A DNA stretch of 59,240 nt from Candidatus Acidiferrales bacterium (GTDB lineage Bacteria; Acidobacteriota; Terriglobia; Acidiferrales; UBA7541). The translations under genes and the position numbers were made by a program. Each line of letters starts with the position of its first letter. Within the stretch, counting starts at the first letter, position 1. Where the stretch lies: assembly GCA_030038535.1 (NCBI GenBank), contig JASHSV010000243.1:1-59240 (forward strand), given 5' to 3'. Positions 16,647 to 25,691 of this stretch are shown here, piece after piece. Under the pieces are notes generated by a model. That model saw nothing but the letters and a program-made list of their open reading frames with translations. It searched no databases and was not told the origin of the DNA.

Positions 16647-17600
16647 TCATCGGTGGACAGCCTGAGAGGGCACGCGCGAAGCGGGTGTGGCCAAGGTGGC
16701 CAGCTCGGCCAAATAGCCGTGGGTGGGTGTGAGTTCGGGATCATCGGCTGCCAATTCCGCGGTGGCCCGCGGAAGATGATAGTACGGCAGACTGGGCTCG
16801 CAGTGATGTGTGCCGTGCTCGGCAAAACCATAGGCGCCGAAAATCAGCCAAAAAATGGGGCCGCATTTGAAATTTCGGAGAGCGGCGCGGCGCGGCGAAG
16901 GAGCATGTCCGAATTCGAGTTGATGCTCGGCAATGGCACGAAGCGTCGCGGCGAAAATGGTGATGGAGGCCAAACCGTAGGCGTAAACGATTCCATAAGT
17001 GAGAGCGGCCACGAGAAAGGCCCTGGGCCAAGGCCGGCCGGCTGCCAGGCCCGCAACCAACAGTAGAGAGCCGAAAATGAAGACCTGAAACAGGGCAACT
17101 CTTGCCAGCCAGAGGCGGGAGCGCGCGGGCGCTTTCGAATCGCCCGGAAAGTCCGAAGTCTGATGCCGGAATTTTCCGAAGGCTTCCCGGAGCGCAAAGC
17201 AGCGCAGGAAAAATGCGGCTAACTTCAGGCCGCGAATATCCACGAGATATGCGTCCTTCGTGTCGCCGTCGATGCCAAAGTGCGTGTGATGTTTCCAATG
17301 GCGCTCGCGGTAGCCGTCAAAATCCGCGATGGCCAGGGGGCCGAGAACCCAGCGGCCCAGAAGGTCGGAGCCGGCGCGCGAACGGAAGACGAGATAGTGC
17401 GAGCACTCGTGCATAAGATTGAGCAGGCCGTTCATGAGAAAGCCGAAACCGGCCCAGAGCAAAATCCACCACAGGCTCGGTCCCAGAAACGCGGCGAAAA
17501 AGATGGGTGCCAGGACCAAAGCCAAATGCGCCAGGACGGTGAGCCAGGAGCGGGGATCCGGCCGGCGCGTGTATTGCGACAGTTCGAGGCGCTTTGCCAT
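16647..17600 (-). CDS. membrane fatty acid desaturase
   Basis: 317 aa, integral membrane di-iron desaturase/hydroxylase. The three histidine boxes are complete: HECSH (HxxxH) near residue 64, HWKHH (HxxHH) near 100, and HGTHH (HxxHH) near 256. Hydrophobic segments separate them. It would introduce a double bond or hydroxyl into an acyl chain or lipid, perhaps of a lipid that is glycosylated by the neighbours. It lies 3 bases downstream of the next minus-strand gene and 39 bases upstream of the GT2 gene, so it is part of the glycan operon. Confidence 0.85.
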   Translation of the reverse strand: MAKRLELSQYTRRPDPRSWLTVLAHLALVLAPIFFAAFLGPSLWWILLWAGFGFLMNGLLNLMHECSHYLVFRSRAGSDLLGRWVLGPLAIADFDGYRERHWKHHTHFGIDGDTKDAYLVDIRGLKLAAFFLRCFALREAFGKFRHQTSDFPGDSKAPARSRLWLARVALFQVFIFGSLLLVAGLAAGRPWPRAFLVAALTYGIVYAYGLASITIFAATLRAIAEHQLEFGHAPSPRRAALRNFKCGPIFWLIFGAYGFAEHGTHHCEPSLPYYHLPRATAELAADDPELTPTHGYLAELATLATPASRVPSQAVHR

Positions 17601-17603
17601 GGC

Positions 17604-18539
17604 TCAGCCGGCGCCCTTGCGCGCGAAGAAATTGATGACGCCTGGACGCCCGGAGATAAGATCGATGGGGCCGAGCAGCGAGGCCGCGGCCAGAAAGCAG
17701 AGCCATGGGAGTCCGCTGCGGCGGATGCGGCCGCCTTGGCGATGAGGAAGGGAAGCGAGACTGACGGCGAGGCCGGCGGGATTGAAGGCTCCCTGCGTTG
17801 CAATAGCCGTCAGCCCGCATCGTTCAAGAAGGCGGGACAAGCCGGAGCGGGAAAAGACGACGGTGTGACGAGGCGCATGATACCCGCTCCAGCGCGCGCC
17901 AAAAACGAATCGTTCGAGGGAGTCGGCGGCGGGCGTTTGTCCTTCAAGGATGCCGCCCGGGACAAGTTTGCGTACCAGGGCACTCACGGTCGCAAGCGGG
18001 TCGGGAAGATGCTCGATGACGTGATTGAGCGTCATCAAACCACATTGAGGGAGCACGGCGAGAAGATCGGGCAAGGATCCTTTGACTACCGTGACGGCGC
18101 CGTTTGCCAGGTGCGCGGTTTCCGGGCGCTCGGAGATTTCAAATCCCCAGAATTGCCGGCTGGGCATATGCCGGGCCGCATCTACGAGGAATGCCCCGTC
18201 GCCGCATCCGTAGTCGAGAATAGCAGATTGCCTGGAAGCTAGGCTTTCGAGGCGGGAAATACGGATCCGGTTGCGAATGGCGCTGAGCAGGCCTGCATGG
18301 GCCATGCTGTGGTAGTCGCCGGGATAGAAGCCAGCCAATTCCTGAAGAGAGGGCATGGGGTCCTGGAACAGGCTGCCACAGGCCTCACATTGACGATAGC
18401 AAGCGCGATAGCTCAGGCCATACTCGTGGTCTGGGACGTGCAGGCCTGCACTGATCGAGGAGCTGGCGCATGCCGGACAGGCAAGCTGCGTCTGGGAAGC
18501 GGCCACGGTCTCGGAGTCGGATTGTAAGCTTAGCTCCAC
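17604..18539 (-). CDS. class I SAM-dependent methyltransferase with N-terminal zinc ribbon
   Basis: 311 aa. The N-terminus has two CxxC pairs (CPAC near residue 19 and CEAC near 55) likely to bind zinc. Motif I for SAM is ILDYGCGDGAFLVDAA, and LMTLNHVIEHLPDP matches the NHVIEH motif of the Methyltransf_23 group. Near the end, LPWLCFLAAASLLGPIDLI is a hydrophobic stretch, perhaps a membrane-associating helix. In nucleotide-sugar clusters such proteins methylate sugars or lipid-linked sugars. Lies between fcl and the desaturase in one compact minus-strand run. Confidence 0.8.
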   Translation of the reverse strand: MELSLQSDSETVAASQTQLACPACASSSISAGLHVPDHEYGLSYRACYRQCEACGSLFQDPMPSLQELAGFYPGDYHSMAHAGLLSAIRNRIRISRLESLASRQSAILDYGCGDGAFLVDAARHMPSRQFWGFEISERPETAHLANGAVTVVKGSLPDLLAVLPQCGLMTLNHVIEHLPDPLATVSALVRKLVPGGILEGQTPAADSLERFVFGARWSGYHAPRHTVVFSRSGLSRLLERCGLTAIATQGAFNPAGLAVSLASLPHRQGGRIRRSGLPWLCFLAAASLLGPIDLISGRPGVINFFARKGAG

Positions 18540-18548
18540 TGAGTAGCC

Positions 18549-19514
18549 TCATCCTGCAACGGGTGCGCGAGTGGCGCGCATGACATCCCTTTCAAACCAG
18601 CGGATGGTCTGTTCGAGTCCGTCGCGCAAGCCGGTTTTCGCGCGCCAACCAAATTCGGCCAGCGCACGGGAGGAATCGAGCGAGCGTCGCGGCTGGCCGT
18701 CGGGGAGCGCGGGGTCCCAGCGAATTGCGCCGTCGTAGCCGACGAGCGCGCGAATCCGGTCCAAAAGCGCGCGAATGCTGATTTCTTCGCCGGAACCCAG
18801 ATTTACCAAATCGGGCTTGGCATACTTTTCGGCGGCGAGGACGATTGCTTCCGCGGCGTCTTCCACATAAAGAAACTCACGCGTCGCGTTTCCAGTTCCC
18901 CAGGCGAGAATTTCCGCCGCGCGGGCCTGCTTCGCCTCCCAGCACTTGCGGATGAGCGCGGGGATCACATGAGAGGTTTCGATATCAAAATTGTCCCGTG
19001 GACCGTAGAGATTTACGGGCACGAGGTAAATGCCATTTAATCCGTATTGCTGGCGGAAGGCCTGCAATTGCACGAGGAGCATTTTCTTCGCCAGCCCGTA
19101 AGGCGCGTTGGTTTCTTCCGGATAACCATTCCAGAAATTCTCCTCCTTGAACGGGACGGGTGTGAATTTCGGGTAGGAACACACGGTGCCGGCACAAACG
19201 AATTTTTCGATGCCCGCAACACGTGCGGCCTCGATGAGATGGAGGCCCATCGCGGCGTTGTCGTAGAAAAAGCGGCCCGGATTGGCGCGGTTGGCGCCAA
19301 TGCCGCCAACGACCGCCGCGAGATGAATGAAAATATCCGGACGGGCCTCCTTATAGAGGCGCAAGGCCGCGGATTTTTCGCGCAGGTCGTACTGGCTGCT
19401 GCGTGGGATGGCAATCTCGCTGCAGCCGGCGGCGCGAAGCTTCTCGACCACGAACGAGCCGAGGAAGCCGTTTCCCCCGCTTACGACTACGCGCCGGCTG
19501 GTCCAGAAGCCCAT
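18549..19514 (-). CDS. fcl: GDP-L-fucose synthase
   Basis: 321 aa, SDR-type epimerase/reductase that turns GDP-4-keto-6-deoxymannose into GDP-L-fucose with NADPH. Rossmann motif [13 protein letters not shown] (GxxGxxG) is at residues 9-21. The catalytic Tyr-x3-Lys is YGLAKK, and the preceding [14 protein letters not shown] is the family-specific loop. Later [11 protein letters not shown], a conserved product-binding motif of GDP-fucose synthase, is intact. The Cys-Ser in CSYP and His in SHVIPA match the catalytic Cys and His of the family. It directly follows gmd (7-base gap), which makes the two-step pathway complete. Confidence 0.92.
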   Translation of the reverse strand: MGFWTSRRVVVSGGNGFLGSFVVEKLRAAGCSEIAIPRSSQYDLREKSAALRLYKEARPDIFIHLAAVVGGIGANRANPGRFFYDNAAMGLHLIEAARVAGIEKFVCAGTVCSYPKFTPVPFKEENFWNGYPEETNAPYGLAKKMLLVQLQAFRQQYGLNGIYLVPVNLYGPRDNFDIETSHVIPALIRKCWEAKQARAAEILAWGTGNATREFLYVEDAAEAIVLAAEKYAKPDLVNLGSGEEISIRALLDRIRALVGYDGAIRWDPALPDGQPRRSLDSSRALAEFGWRAKTGLRDGLEQTIRWFERDVMRATRAPVAG

Positions 19515-19521
19515 GGTCCGT

Positions 19522-20613
19522 TCAGTGCTGCGAGGCCTGACCTTTGGGGGCTTGCACCATGCGCGTGACAGAATTGTGCCAACGGTTCCAATGGCCGATC
19601 TTTTCTTCCAGCACGGCTTTTCCTTTTCCCTGGGGCGCTAGGCCGGCCGCTTCCAAGTCCGCATCGACCATGATGGCGACGAGGTCGTGAATTCCGATCC
19701 GGGGTTCCCAGCCGAGCCTGGCGCGCGCTTTGCCGGCGTCGGCGACGAGGACGTCCACTTCCAGGGGCCGCATGTAGCGTTCCGACACCTTTACATGCTT
19801 GTGCCAATCGAGGCCGGCGTAAGCGAAAACGGCCTCGGCGAACTCACGAACGGAGTGCGTTTGGCCGGTACCGACAACAAAATCGTCTGCGGCATCCTGC
19901 TGGAGGATGCGCCACATGGCGTCCACATATTCGGGCGCATAGCCCCAGTCGCGGCGGGCGTCGAGGTTACCGAGATAGAGAGTGTCTTCGCGCCCGGCAA
20001 GAATGGAGGCGACCCCGCGGGTGATCTTCCGCGTGACGAAGGTTTCACCGCGTCGCGGGCTTTCGTGATTGAAAAAGATACCGTTTGCGGCGAAGAGGTG
20101 ATAGCCCTCGCGGTAGATGCGAGTCATCCAGTGGGCGTAGACCTTGGCGGCGGCGTACGGACTGCGGGGCTGAAAAACGGTGGTCTCAGACTGGGGCGGG
20201 GGAGCGGAGCCGAACATTTCCGAGCTGGAGGCCTGGTAGAAACGCGTCTTCGCACCGCTGCGGCGGATGGCCTCGAGCAGCCGCATGGTGCCGAGGCCGG
20301 TGATATCGCCGGTATATTCGGGAATGTCGAAGCTGACTTTGACGTGACTCTGCGCCGCGAGATGATAGAGCTCGTCGGGCATAAGCGAATAAATCAAATT
20401 TAGGATCCACTCGGTGCTGGCAAGGTCGCCGTGGTGCAGGAAGAGTTTGGTCCCTGGATGATTTGGGTCCTGATAGATGTGGTCGATGCGCGTGGTGTTG
20501 AAAGTGCTGGCGCGGCGGATGATCCCGTGGACTTCGTATCCTTTGGAAAGGAGTAATTCCGCAAGGTACGAGCCGTCTTGCCCTGTGATGCCAGTGATCA
20601 GTGCCCGTTTCAT
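19522..20613 (-). CDS. gmd: GDP-mannose 4,6-dehydratase
   Basis: 363 aa from the ATG at 20613, which puts the Rossmann motif [14 protein letters not shown] right at the N-terminus; the open frame runs 21 codons further upstream but adds nothing recognisable. Gmd converts GDP-D-mannose to GDP-4-dehydro-6-deoxy-D-mannose. The YxxxK pair is in [12 protein letters not shown], the Ser/Thr-Glu catalytic loop in [10 protein letters not shown], and [19 protein letters not shown] is the diagnostic family segment. The first gene of the minus-strand glycan operon gmd-fcl-methyltransferase-desaturase-GT2. Confidence 0.93.
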   Translation of the reverse strand: MKRALITGITGQDGSYLAELLLSKGYEVHGIIRRASTFNTTRIDHIYQDPNHPGTKLFLHHGDLASTEWILNLIYSLMPDELYHLAAQSHVKVSFDIPEYTGDITGLGTMRLLEAIRRSGAKTRFYQASSSEMFGSAPPPQSETTVFQPRSPYAAAKVYAHWMTRIYREGYHLFAANGIFFNHESPRRGETFVTRKITRGVASILAGREDTLYLGNLDARRDWGYAPEYVDAMWRILQQDAADDFVVGTGQTHSVREFAEAVFAYAGLDWHKHVKVSERYMRPLEVDVLVADAGKARARLGWEPRIGIHDLVAIMVDADLEAAGLAPQGKGKAVLEEKIGHWNRWHNSVTRMVQAPKGQASQH

Positions 20614-20896
20614 CGCGTCTCTCGATGCGGCCGCGCTGCCGAGCGTCTTCGCCGCGCACCCGACCGGGGCACACAACGAAGCGGTGCAATGCGGCGAGCG
20701 CGCGAAGCGCGGGCGACACAGTAACGTTCGCCGAGCTTTGCGCCGAATCGGAGCCCATTCTACTCTGGAAAGACGCGGTTGAACCCAGCCGGGCCCCGGG
20801 CGTGTGTTCGGTCTATACTCGCGGGCTTGCCACTGAAGATGCCTTGCGAATCAGCGCGGTTCGAAAGAAGGATGATGGACCACGCGTCTGGGAAGG

Positions 20897-21685
20897 ATGA
20901 CGGGCTTGTGGGCTAGTTTGCTGCGCCGGCTGCTGGCACACCCGCTGACCGCGGGAGTGGAAATTGACGATCCTGCCACAACCGAGCTGAGAAAGCAAAT
21001 CATTGCTTCCAAACCGTTTCTGCGGGCCATTTACGACGAATGGTACGGGATGCTGGCATCGGAGCTGCCGGCAGGGGATGGTCCGGTACTGGAACTAGGC
21101 TCAGGAGCGGGTTATTGCGAACGGTTTATCGAGGGCCTGATCAAATCGGAGGCATTCGCGGGACCGAACGTGGGGCTGGTAGCTGACGCACAGCGTCTGC
21201 CCTTTGCCGACGGAACGCTTCGGGCCATCGTGTTTACCGACGTGCTGCACCACATGCCGGATGCGCACCTTTTCTTTGCGGAGGCTTCGAGGTGCCTCCG
21301 AAGTGGCGGGAAGGTGCTGATGATCGAGCCGTGGGTGACGCCCTGGTCCAGCTTTATTTACCGGAACCTGCATCACGAGACGTTTCGACCGGAAACAGCA
21401 GGTTGGAGTTTTCCCTCGAACGGACCGCTTTCCGGCGCCAATGGAGCGCTGCCGTGGATCGTGTTTGTGAGGGACCGCCGAAAGTTCGAGGCGGAATTTC
21501 CGAGCCTGGCGATCGATGAGATCCGGCCATTTCTCCCGTTTCGTTATTTGCTGTCGGGCGGAGTGAGTCTGCGGAGTCTGGCGCCCGGCTTTACGCACGG
21601 ACTGTGGGCGGGTCTGGAGCACGCGCTCGAGCCCTGTATGCCGCGTTTAGCCATGTTTGCGTTTGTCGCTCTGCACAAGGCCTGA
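20897..21685 (+). CDS. class I SAM-dependent methyltransferase
   Basis: 262 aa. SAM motif I is VLELGSGAGYCERFIEGL. RLPFADGTLRAIVFTDVLHH supplies motifs II and III with the FTDVLHHM variant seen in the Methyltransf_11 group, and EASRCLRSGGKVLMIEPWVT is the post-I loop. The substrate is not predictable. A TATACT box at 20814-20819 without a clear -35 lies 78 bases upstream and might be part of its promoter. Divergent from gmd, convergent with the ABC exporter. Confidence 0.8.
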   Translation: MTGLWASLLRRLLAHPLTAGVEIDDPATTELRKQIIASKPFLRAIYDEWYGMLASELPAGDGPVLELGSGAGYCERFIEGLIKSEAFAGPNVGLVADAQRLPFADGTLRAIVFTDVLHHMPDAHLFFAEASRCLRSGGKVLMIEPWVTPWSSFIYRNLHHETFRPETAGWSFPSNGPLSGANGALPWIVFVRDRRKFEAEFPSLAIDEIRPFLPFRYLLSGGVSLRSLAPGFTHGLWAGLEHALEPCMPRLAMFAFVALHKA

Positions 21686-21715
21686 CACGAAGCTCTTGTG
21701 CCGCGGTTGGACGGA

Positions 21716-24265
21716 TCACTCTTCGTGGACTACCTCGATGGGGATCAGGCGAGCGGCTACGCGCGCGGGATAGAGCGCGGCAAGAAGAGTGGCAAGGTAA
21801 ACACCGCCGAGCCCGCCGGCGAGCAGGGCCACCGGCCAGTGAAAGCGCACCGTCCATCCGAATGACTGTTTGTTGATGACGAAAATCAGGATCAGAGAGA
21901 GCAGGACGCCGAGCACGAGGCCGGCGAGGTTTGCGAGCAAGCCGAGCAGGCCCGCCTCGCAGACGATCAGCCGGCGCACTTGCGGCTGCGAAGCTCCAAG
22001 GAAACGCAGCAGGCCGAGTTCGCGACGGCGATCAATCACCACGGCGAGCAGAGCGCCAGCGATGCCCACTACGGCTACGAGGATGGCTACGGCTTCCAGG
22101 GCATAGGTGATGGCAAAGGTGCGGTCGAAGATGCGGATGGCCTGCGCGCGGATTTCGCGATTGGAGAAGATGCTCACGCGCCGGCCAGCGAGCGCACGCA
22201 CAATTTGCTGCCGGGTGCTATCCGAGTCGGCGCCGGGTGCGAGCAGGATGCCCACATTCGTAGGCGGCGTCTCCGGCAGATAGCGCGACAGGCTGGCGTA
22301 GTCCACCAGAATCAGTCCCGCCTCGCTTCCGTAATCGTAGAAGATGCCGAGCACGCGGAAGGACACGCTTCTTGCCGCGAGGGGCAGGGAAATGGAATCG
22401 CCGGCGCGCAGGTGGTGTTTGTTGGCGAAAGGCTCGCTCACGACCACGGCGTCATTTTCGGCCAGTTGCGAGAGAATTTGCGCGCGGTCGCCAGTCAGGA
22501 ATTCGAGCCGGCTAGCGCGGGCGACCACGGAGAGATCGCTTGCGCCCAGCGTTGCGGGCAGCCCCTGGTAGCTCGTAGAAAATGAGCGAAAGCTGCCGAC
22601 GGCGGCGACGCCAGGCACGCGCGCAATGATTTCTGGAACATCCGGGTCGAGCGTGGGATGGCGGTCGGCGGCAGGGGGCACTGCGGGGCTCAGATAGAGG
22701 TCAGCGGGCAATTCCTGGTACATCCAGTCCACGACCGTGCGACGGAAGCTCGACACCATGATTCCAACGCTGGCCATCATGGCGACGGCTGTGGCGAGTG
22801 CCGCGGCCAACACCGCACTCCGGCGAAGAGATGCGGCCAAGCTGCGGGAAGCGAGCAAAGCCTCCGGTCCCTGCTTTCCGGCCCGTTTGAGCAGTGCGCC
22901 GGCTGCCGGCATGGAAGCGGCGACGACTGCGGGCATCAGCAAGGTGGCGGCGGCGATAAGCAGGAGTGCCGCGATGTAGCCGAAGACGGGCGTGGTTCCA
23001 ACGGGAGGCACCAGGGAAGCGCCGAGGGCGGCAATGCCCAGGACCGCGGCGACCGCGGCATCGCGTCCTTTATGTACTCGTGCCTGGAATTCCCGGGCCC
23101 CCCGATCCATGGCTTCGACGGGCGCCACGCGCGCGGCTTCGACTGCGGGAGCGAGAGCCGAAAGAAGCGCCACGCCGAGGCCGACGCCGAAGCCGAGCGC
23201 GGCAATCGTGGGAGTGACGGCCACCGGCGCGGGAGCGCTGCTGACATAGAGCGATTCGACGGTTGCACCCAGCAGGCGGACGGCCGCGGCCGCCATGGCG
23301 CGGGCGAGCGGGATTCCCGCAATCGCGCCGATCAGGCCGAAGAGCGCGGCTTCACCCAGAAACGCGGCGAGCACCTGGGCCCGCGATGCACCCACGGCCC
23401 GAAGCACGCCGATCTCGCGCCTCCGACGCACAACGGATACCGAAATCGTGTTGTAGATCAAGAACGATCCAACGATGAGAGCGATGTAACTGAGCAGACG
23501 CAGATTCCAGCGGAAGGCGGCAAGCATCTTGCGGTTTTCGTCGGTCCGGGCACCAGAGCGGCTCACCTGGACACCGGGCAACTGCGTGGAAAGCAGCGTT
23601 TCATATTGAGCGGCATCGCTGCCCGGCGGGAGCCGGACGAGGATGCGGTCAATGCGTCCCTCCCGGCGCAAGACGCGCTCCGCCAATCCGATATCCATGA
23701 CGACGGTGTGCTGGAGCTGAGCCACGTCCGAATCGTCTGGCAGAACCCCAGCTACGCGATAGGAAGCCTCGCTATCATTTATTTGCAGCCGCAGCAAATC
23801 GCCGGAATGGACTTCCAGGCCGGGGCCGGCCCAAACGGAGGAGTTCCAGTCGGGAAGTTCCCGCGGGCGGTCTGCCGATCCGGTTTGCTGCGACGGACGA
23901 ATCGTGCCCGCTTCGAACGCAACTGCAATCAGGTCCAGTCCGATGAGTGGAACAACCTCGCCACGCGGGCGGACGACCGCGAAGTCCTCCATGCGCGCGG
24001 TCAGATGCAGGGGGTAGGGAAGCGTAGCCAGCCGTGCATAGACATCTTCCGGCACACCGCCGAGGGCGGTGATCTCCAGGTCTTCGTTGCCGACCAGCGA
24101 CTCGAGTGAGGCGTGGAACGATCCGGCCGCGGCGCGCCCGGCCAACTCGATGGCGAGTACCACGGCTACGCCCAGGGCCACAGCGAGGGCGGTGAGCAGG
24201 GCACGGATCGGTTCCTGTGCCAAAGGACGCAGCAGAAAGGCGCGGCAGAATCGAAGGAAGGCCAC
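21716..24265 (-). CDS. ABC transporter permease of the FtsX/MacB type
   Basis: 849 aa. An N-terminal membrane helix (RALLTALAVALGVAVVLAIE) leads into an extracytoplasmic MacB-like domain of about 230 residues. Two FtsX domains follow, the first around 265-400 (LLSYIALIVGSFLIYNTISV, then EIGVLRAVGASRAQV) and the second at the end (ALEAVAILVAVVGIAGALLA, then RRELGLLRFLGASQPQV). The repeated LRxxGAS coupling motif contacts the ATPase. The double-FtsX layout matches lipoprotein/antibiotic/DevC-like exporters. Transcribed 6 bases downstream of its ATPase gene; overlapping role in efflux or envelope lipid transfer, cargo unknown. Confidence 0.85.
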   Translation of the reverse strand: MAFLRFCRAFLLRPLAQEPIRALLTALAVALGVAVVLAIELAGRAAAGSFHASLESLVGNEDLEITALGGVPEDVYARLATLPYPLHLTARMEDFAVVRPRGEVVPLIGLDLIAVAFEAGTIRPSQQTGSADRPRELPDWNSSVWAGPGLEVHSGDLLRLQINDSEASYRVAGVLPDDSDVAQLQHTVVMDIGLAERVLRREGRIDRILVRLPPGSDAAQYETLLSTQLPGVQVSRSGARTDENRKMLAAFRWNLRLLSYIALIVGSFLIYNTISVSVVRRRREIGVLRAVGASRAQVLAAFLGEAALFGLIGAIAGIPLARAMAAAAVRLLGATVESLYVSSAPAPVAVTPTIAALGFGVGLGVALLSALAPAVEAARVAPVEAMDRGAREFQARVHKGRDAAVAAVLGIAALGASLVPPVGTTPVFGYIAALLLIAAATLLMPAVVAASMPAAGALLKRAGKQGPEALLASRSLAASLRRSAVLAAALATAVAMMASVGIMVSSFRRTVVDWMYQELPADLYLSPAVPPAADRHPTLDPDVPEIIARVPGVAAVGSFRSFSTSYQGLPATLGASDLSVVARASRLEFLTGDRAQILSQLAENDAVVVSEPFANKHHLRAGDSISLPLAARSVSFRVLGIFYDYGSEAGLILVDYASLSRYLPETPPTNVGILLAPGADSDSTRQQIVRALAGRRVSIFSNREIRAQAIRIFDRTFAITYALEAVAILVAVVGIAGALLAVVIDRRRELGLLRFLGASQPQVRRLIVCEAGLLGLLANLAGLVLGVLLSLILIFVINKQSFGWTVRFHWPVALLAGGLGGVYLATLLAALYPARVAARLIPIEVVHEE

Positions 24266-24271
24266 GACGCG

Positions 24272-24943
24272 TCATCCATCAGGCGCGATGCGCCCGTCGC
24301 GAAGGCGGATGGAACGGTCTGCGGCCGCAATCAGCTCCACGCTGTGCGTGGCCATCAGAATGGCAGTACCGCGTTCGCTGGAGATCCGGCGCAACAATGC
24401 GAGAATCAGGTTGCTGGTTACCGTGTCGAGATTCCCGGTTGGCTCGTCGGCCAGCAACAGCTTCGGGTGGTGGACCAACGCGCGAGCGATGGCCACGCGC
24501 TGCATCTGCCCCCCGGAGAGTTGATGCGGCATGCGGCCGGCGAGCTCCGCCAATTCCACCCAGCCGAGACATTCGAGCGCACGGGCGCGCGCCCCGCCCC
24601 GCCCAGCAAGCAACAGCGGAAGCTCGACATTTTCCGCGACCGTGAGCGTCGGAAGCAGCTCGAAGGATTGGAAGATGTGTCCCACGGCCTCGCGCCGCAG
24701 CCGCACGAGACCGGCATCGTCGAGTTCGGAGGTCACCACGCCGGCGATCCATACTCGGCCTGAGGTCGGCAGGTCCATGGCCCCGGCCAGGTGCAGCAGA
24801 GTGGACTTGCCGCAGCCGCTGCGTCCCACGACGGTGACAAATTCGCCCTCGCTTAGCTGCAGTGAGACGTGCTCCAGCGCGGTGACTCGCTGACTGCCAT
24901 CGGCATACTCCTTGGAAACCTTATCGAGACGAAGGACGGACAT
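24272..24943 (-). CDS. ABC transporter ATP-binding protein (LolD/MacB-like)
   Basis: 223 aa from the ATG at 24943. Walker A is GRSGCGKST near residue 40, the signature is LSGGQMQRVAIARAL, Walker B is LLLADEPTGNLD, and the switch His is in ATHSVELI. The DEPTGNLD form and the length are typical of the LolCDE/MacB/FtsE group. With the following permease it makes a mechanotransmission-type exporter that probably acts on lipids, lipoproteins or toxic compounds from the periplasm. First gene of a two-gene operon. No periplasmic adaptor (MacA-like) gene is present. Confidence 0.9.
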   Translation of the reverse strand: MSVLRLDKVSKEYADGSQRVTALEHVSLQLSEGEFVTVVGRSGCGKSTLLHLAGAMDLPTSGRVWIAGVVTSELDDAGLVRLRREAVGHIFQSFELLPTLTVAENVELPLLLAGRGGARARALECLGWVELAELAGRMPHQLSGGQMQRVAIARALVHHPKLLLADEPTGNLDTVTSNLILALLRRISSERGTAILMATHSVELIAAADRSIRLRDGRIAPDG

Positions 24944-25285
24944 GCGCCTGTCGGCCCCGTTCCCAGCCGCGCTCTGAAACAAAGGATTCACCGGCCGCGC
25001 TACGAATCAATTCTAACTGGCTGTGCCGCGATTCCGCCGAATTGGCGAGTTCCGGACGGGGTCTGGAGGCCCCTCTGGGAGGCCCCAATTCGTCTCATAG
25101 TGAGATTGAGGTAGGGCCGGTCTCCCGCGCCTGAGACGCCAAATCGGTCTGAGACGCCACGCTCGAACCTGGGTAGGACAATAAGTTGTTTGTAATTAGT
25201 CACTTACGAAGTGCTCCCCAAAAGGGCCACCTGGCACACCTCGTGCTATTCAGTCATCCGGGTACAACCCGAGGAGGAAGTTTGT
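24944..25285. other. intergenic region between ABC exporter and chemosensory cluster 1
   Basis: No convincing gene in 342 bases. It holds tandem copies of an AGGCCCCTCT-like unit (25065-25086), a small hairpin TCTCA-TAG-TGAGA (25093-25105), and two CTGAGACGCC copies 18 bases apart (25131-25158). It must contain the promoters for the ATPase gene (-) and the TonB-C gene (+). Confidence 0.55.
25131..25158 (+). promoter_or_regulatory. paired CTGAGACGCC sites upstream of chemosensory cluster 1
   Basis: CTGAGACGCC at 25131-25140 and again at 25149-25158 (start-to-start 18 bases), about 130-155 bases before the TonB-C start. The CTGAGAC core also appears twice, in the same orientation relative to transcription, upstream of cluster 2. 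May be a shared regulator-binding site. Confidence 0.4.
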
Positions 25286-25627
25286 ATGGCACGAGTAAAG
25301 AGAATTCCGATACTGAGCCTGCTGGCGATTCTGCTGGCCATCTTTGTGGCCCCGCCCCAGGCACTATTTGGTCAAGATGCGGCCCTTACGAACCGCAAGG
25401 TCAGAACGCAGGTGACGCCGGTATACCCGGAACTGGCCAAGCGCATGAACGTGCACGGCAAAGTGAAACTGCAGGTGACGGTGGCACCCGACGGCAGCGT
25501 GAAGAGCATTCACGTGCTCGGCGGCCATCCGATCCTGGCAAGCGCGTCACAAGACGCGGTGCGCAACTGGAAATTTGAACCGGGGCCGAAAGAGACCACG
25601 CAGATCATCGAAGTGAATTTCGACTGA
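25286..25627 (+). CDS. small exported TonB C-terminal domain protein
   Basis: 113 aa. The ATG at 25286 has GAGGAGG about 8 bases upstream and starts a clean signal peptide (IPILSLLAILLAIFVAPPQA, cleavage near residue 27). The mature part is almost entirely a TonB C-terminal domain: VTPVYPELAKRMNVHGKVKL, VAPDGSVKSIHVLGGHPIL, DAVRNWKFEPGP. There is no Pro-rich spanner and no membrane anchor after cleavage, so it cannot be a normal energy transducer. It is 64 bases upstream of the MCP and in the same direction. Role unknown; a periplasmic partner of a receptor is possible. Confidence 0.8.
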   Translation: MARVKRIPILSLLAILLAIFVAPPQALFGQDAALTNRKVRTQVTPVYPELAKRMNVHGKVKLQVTVAPDGSVKSIHVLGGHPILASASQDAVRNWKFEPGPKETTQIIEVNFD

Positions 25628-25691
25628 TGGGGCTCATCCCGGGCACGGAAAGAGGGAAGAAGGCGAGTCCGCACCAGAGAGGTGAGAGGCA

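Noticed and set aside
25155-25185. tRNA-like GGTTCGAGC on the minus strand
   Set aside because: The T-arm stem does not pair and no acceptor, D or anticodon arms could be placed.
25000-25203. Open frame of 67 codons on the minus strand in the region before the TonB-C gene
   Set aside because: No ribosome-binding site, no recognisable domain, and it covers repeat-like DNA that has to hold two promoters.
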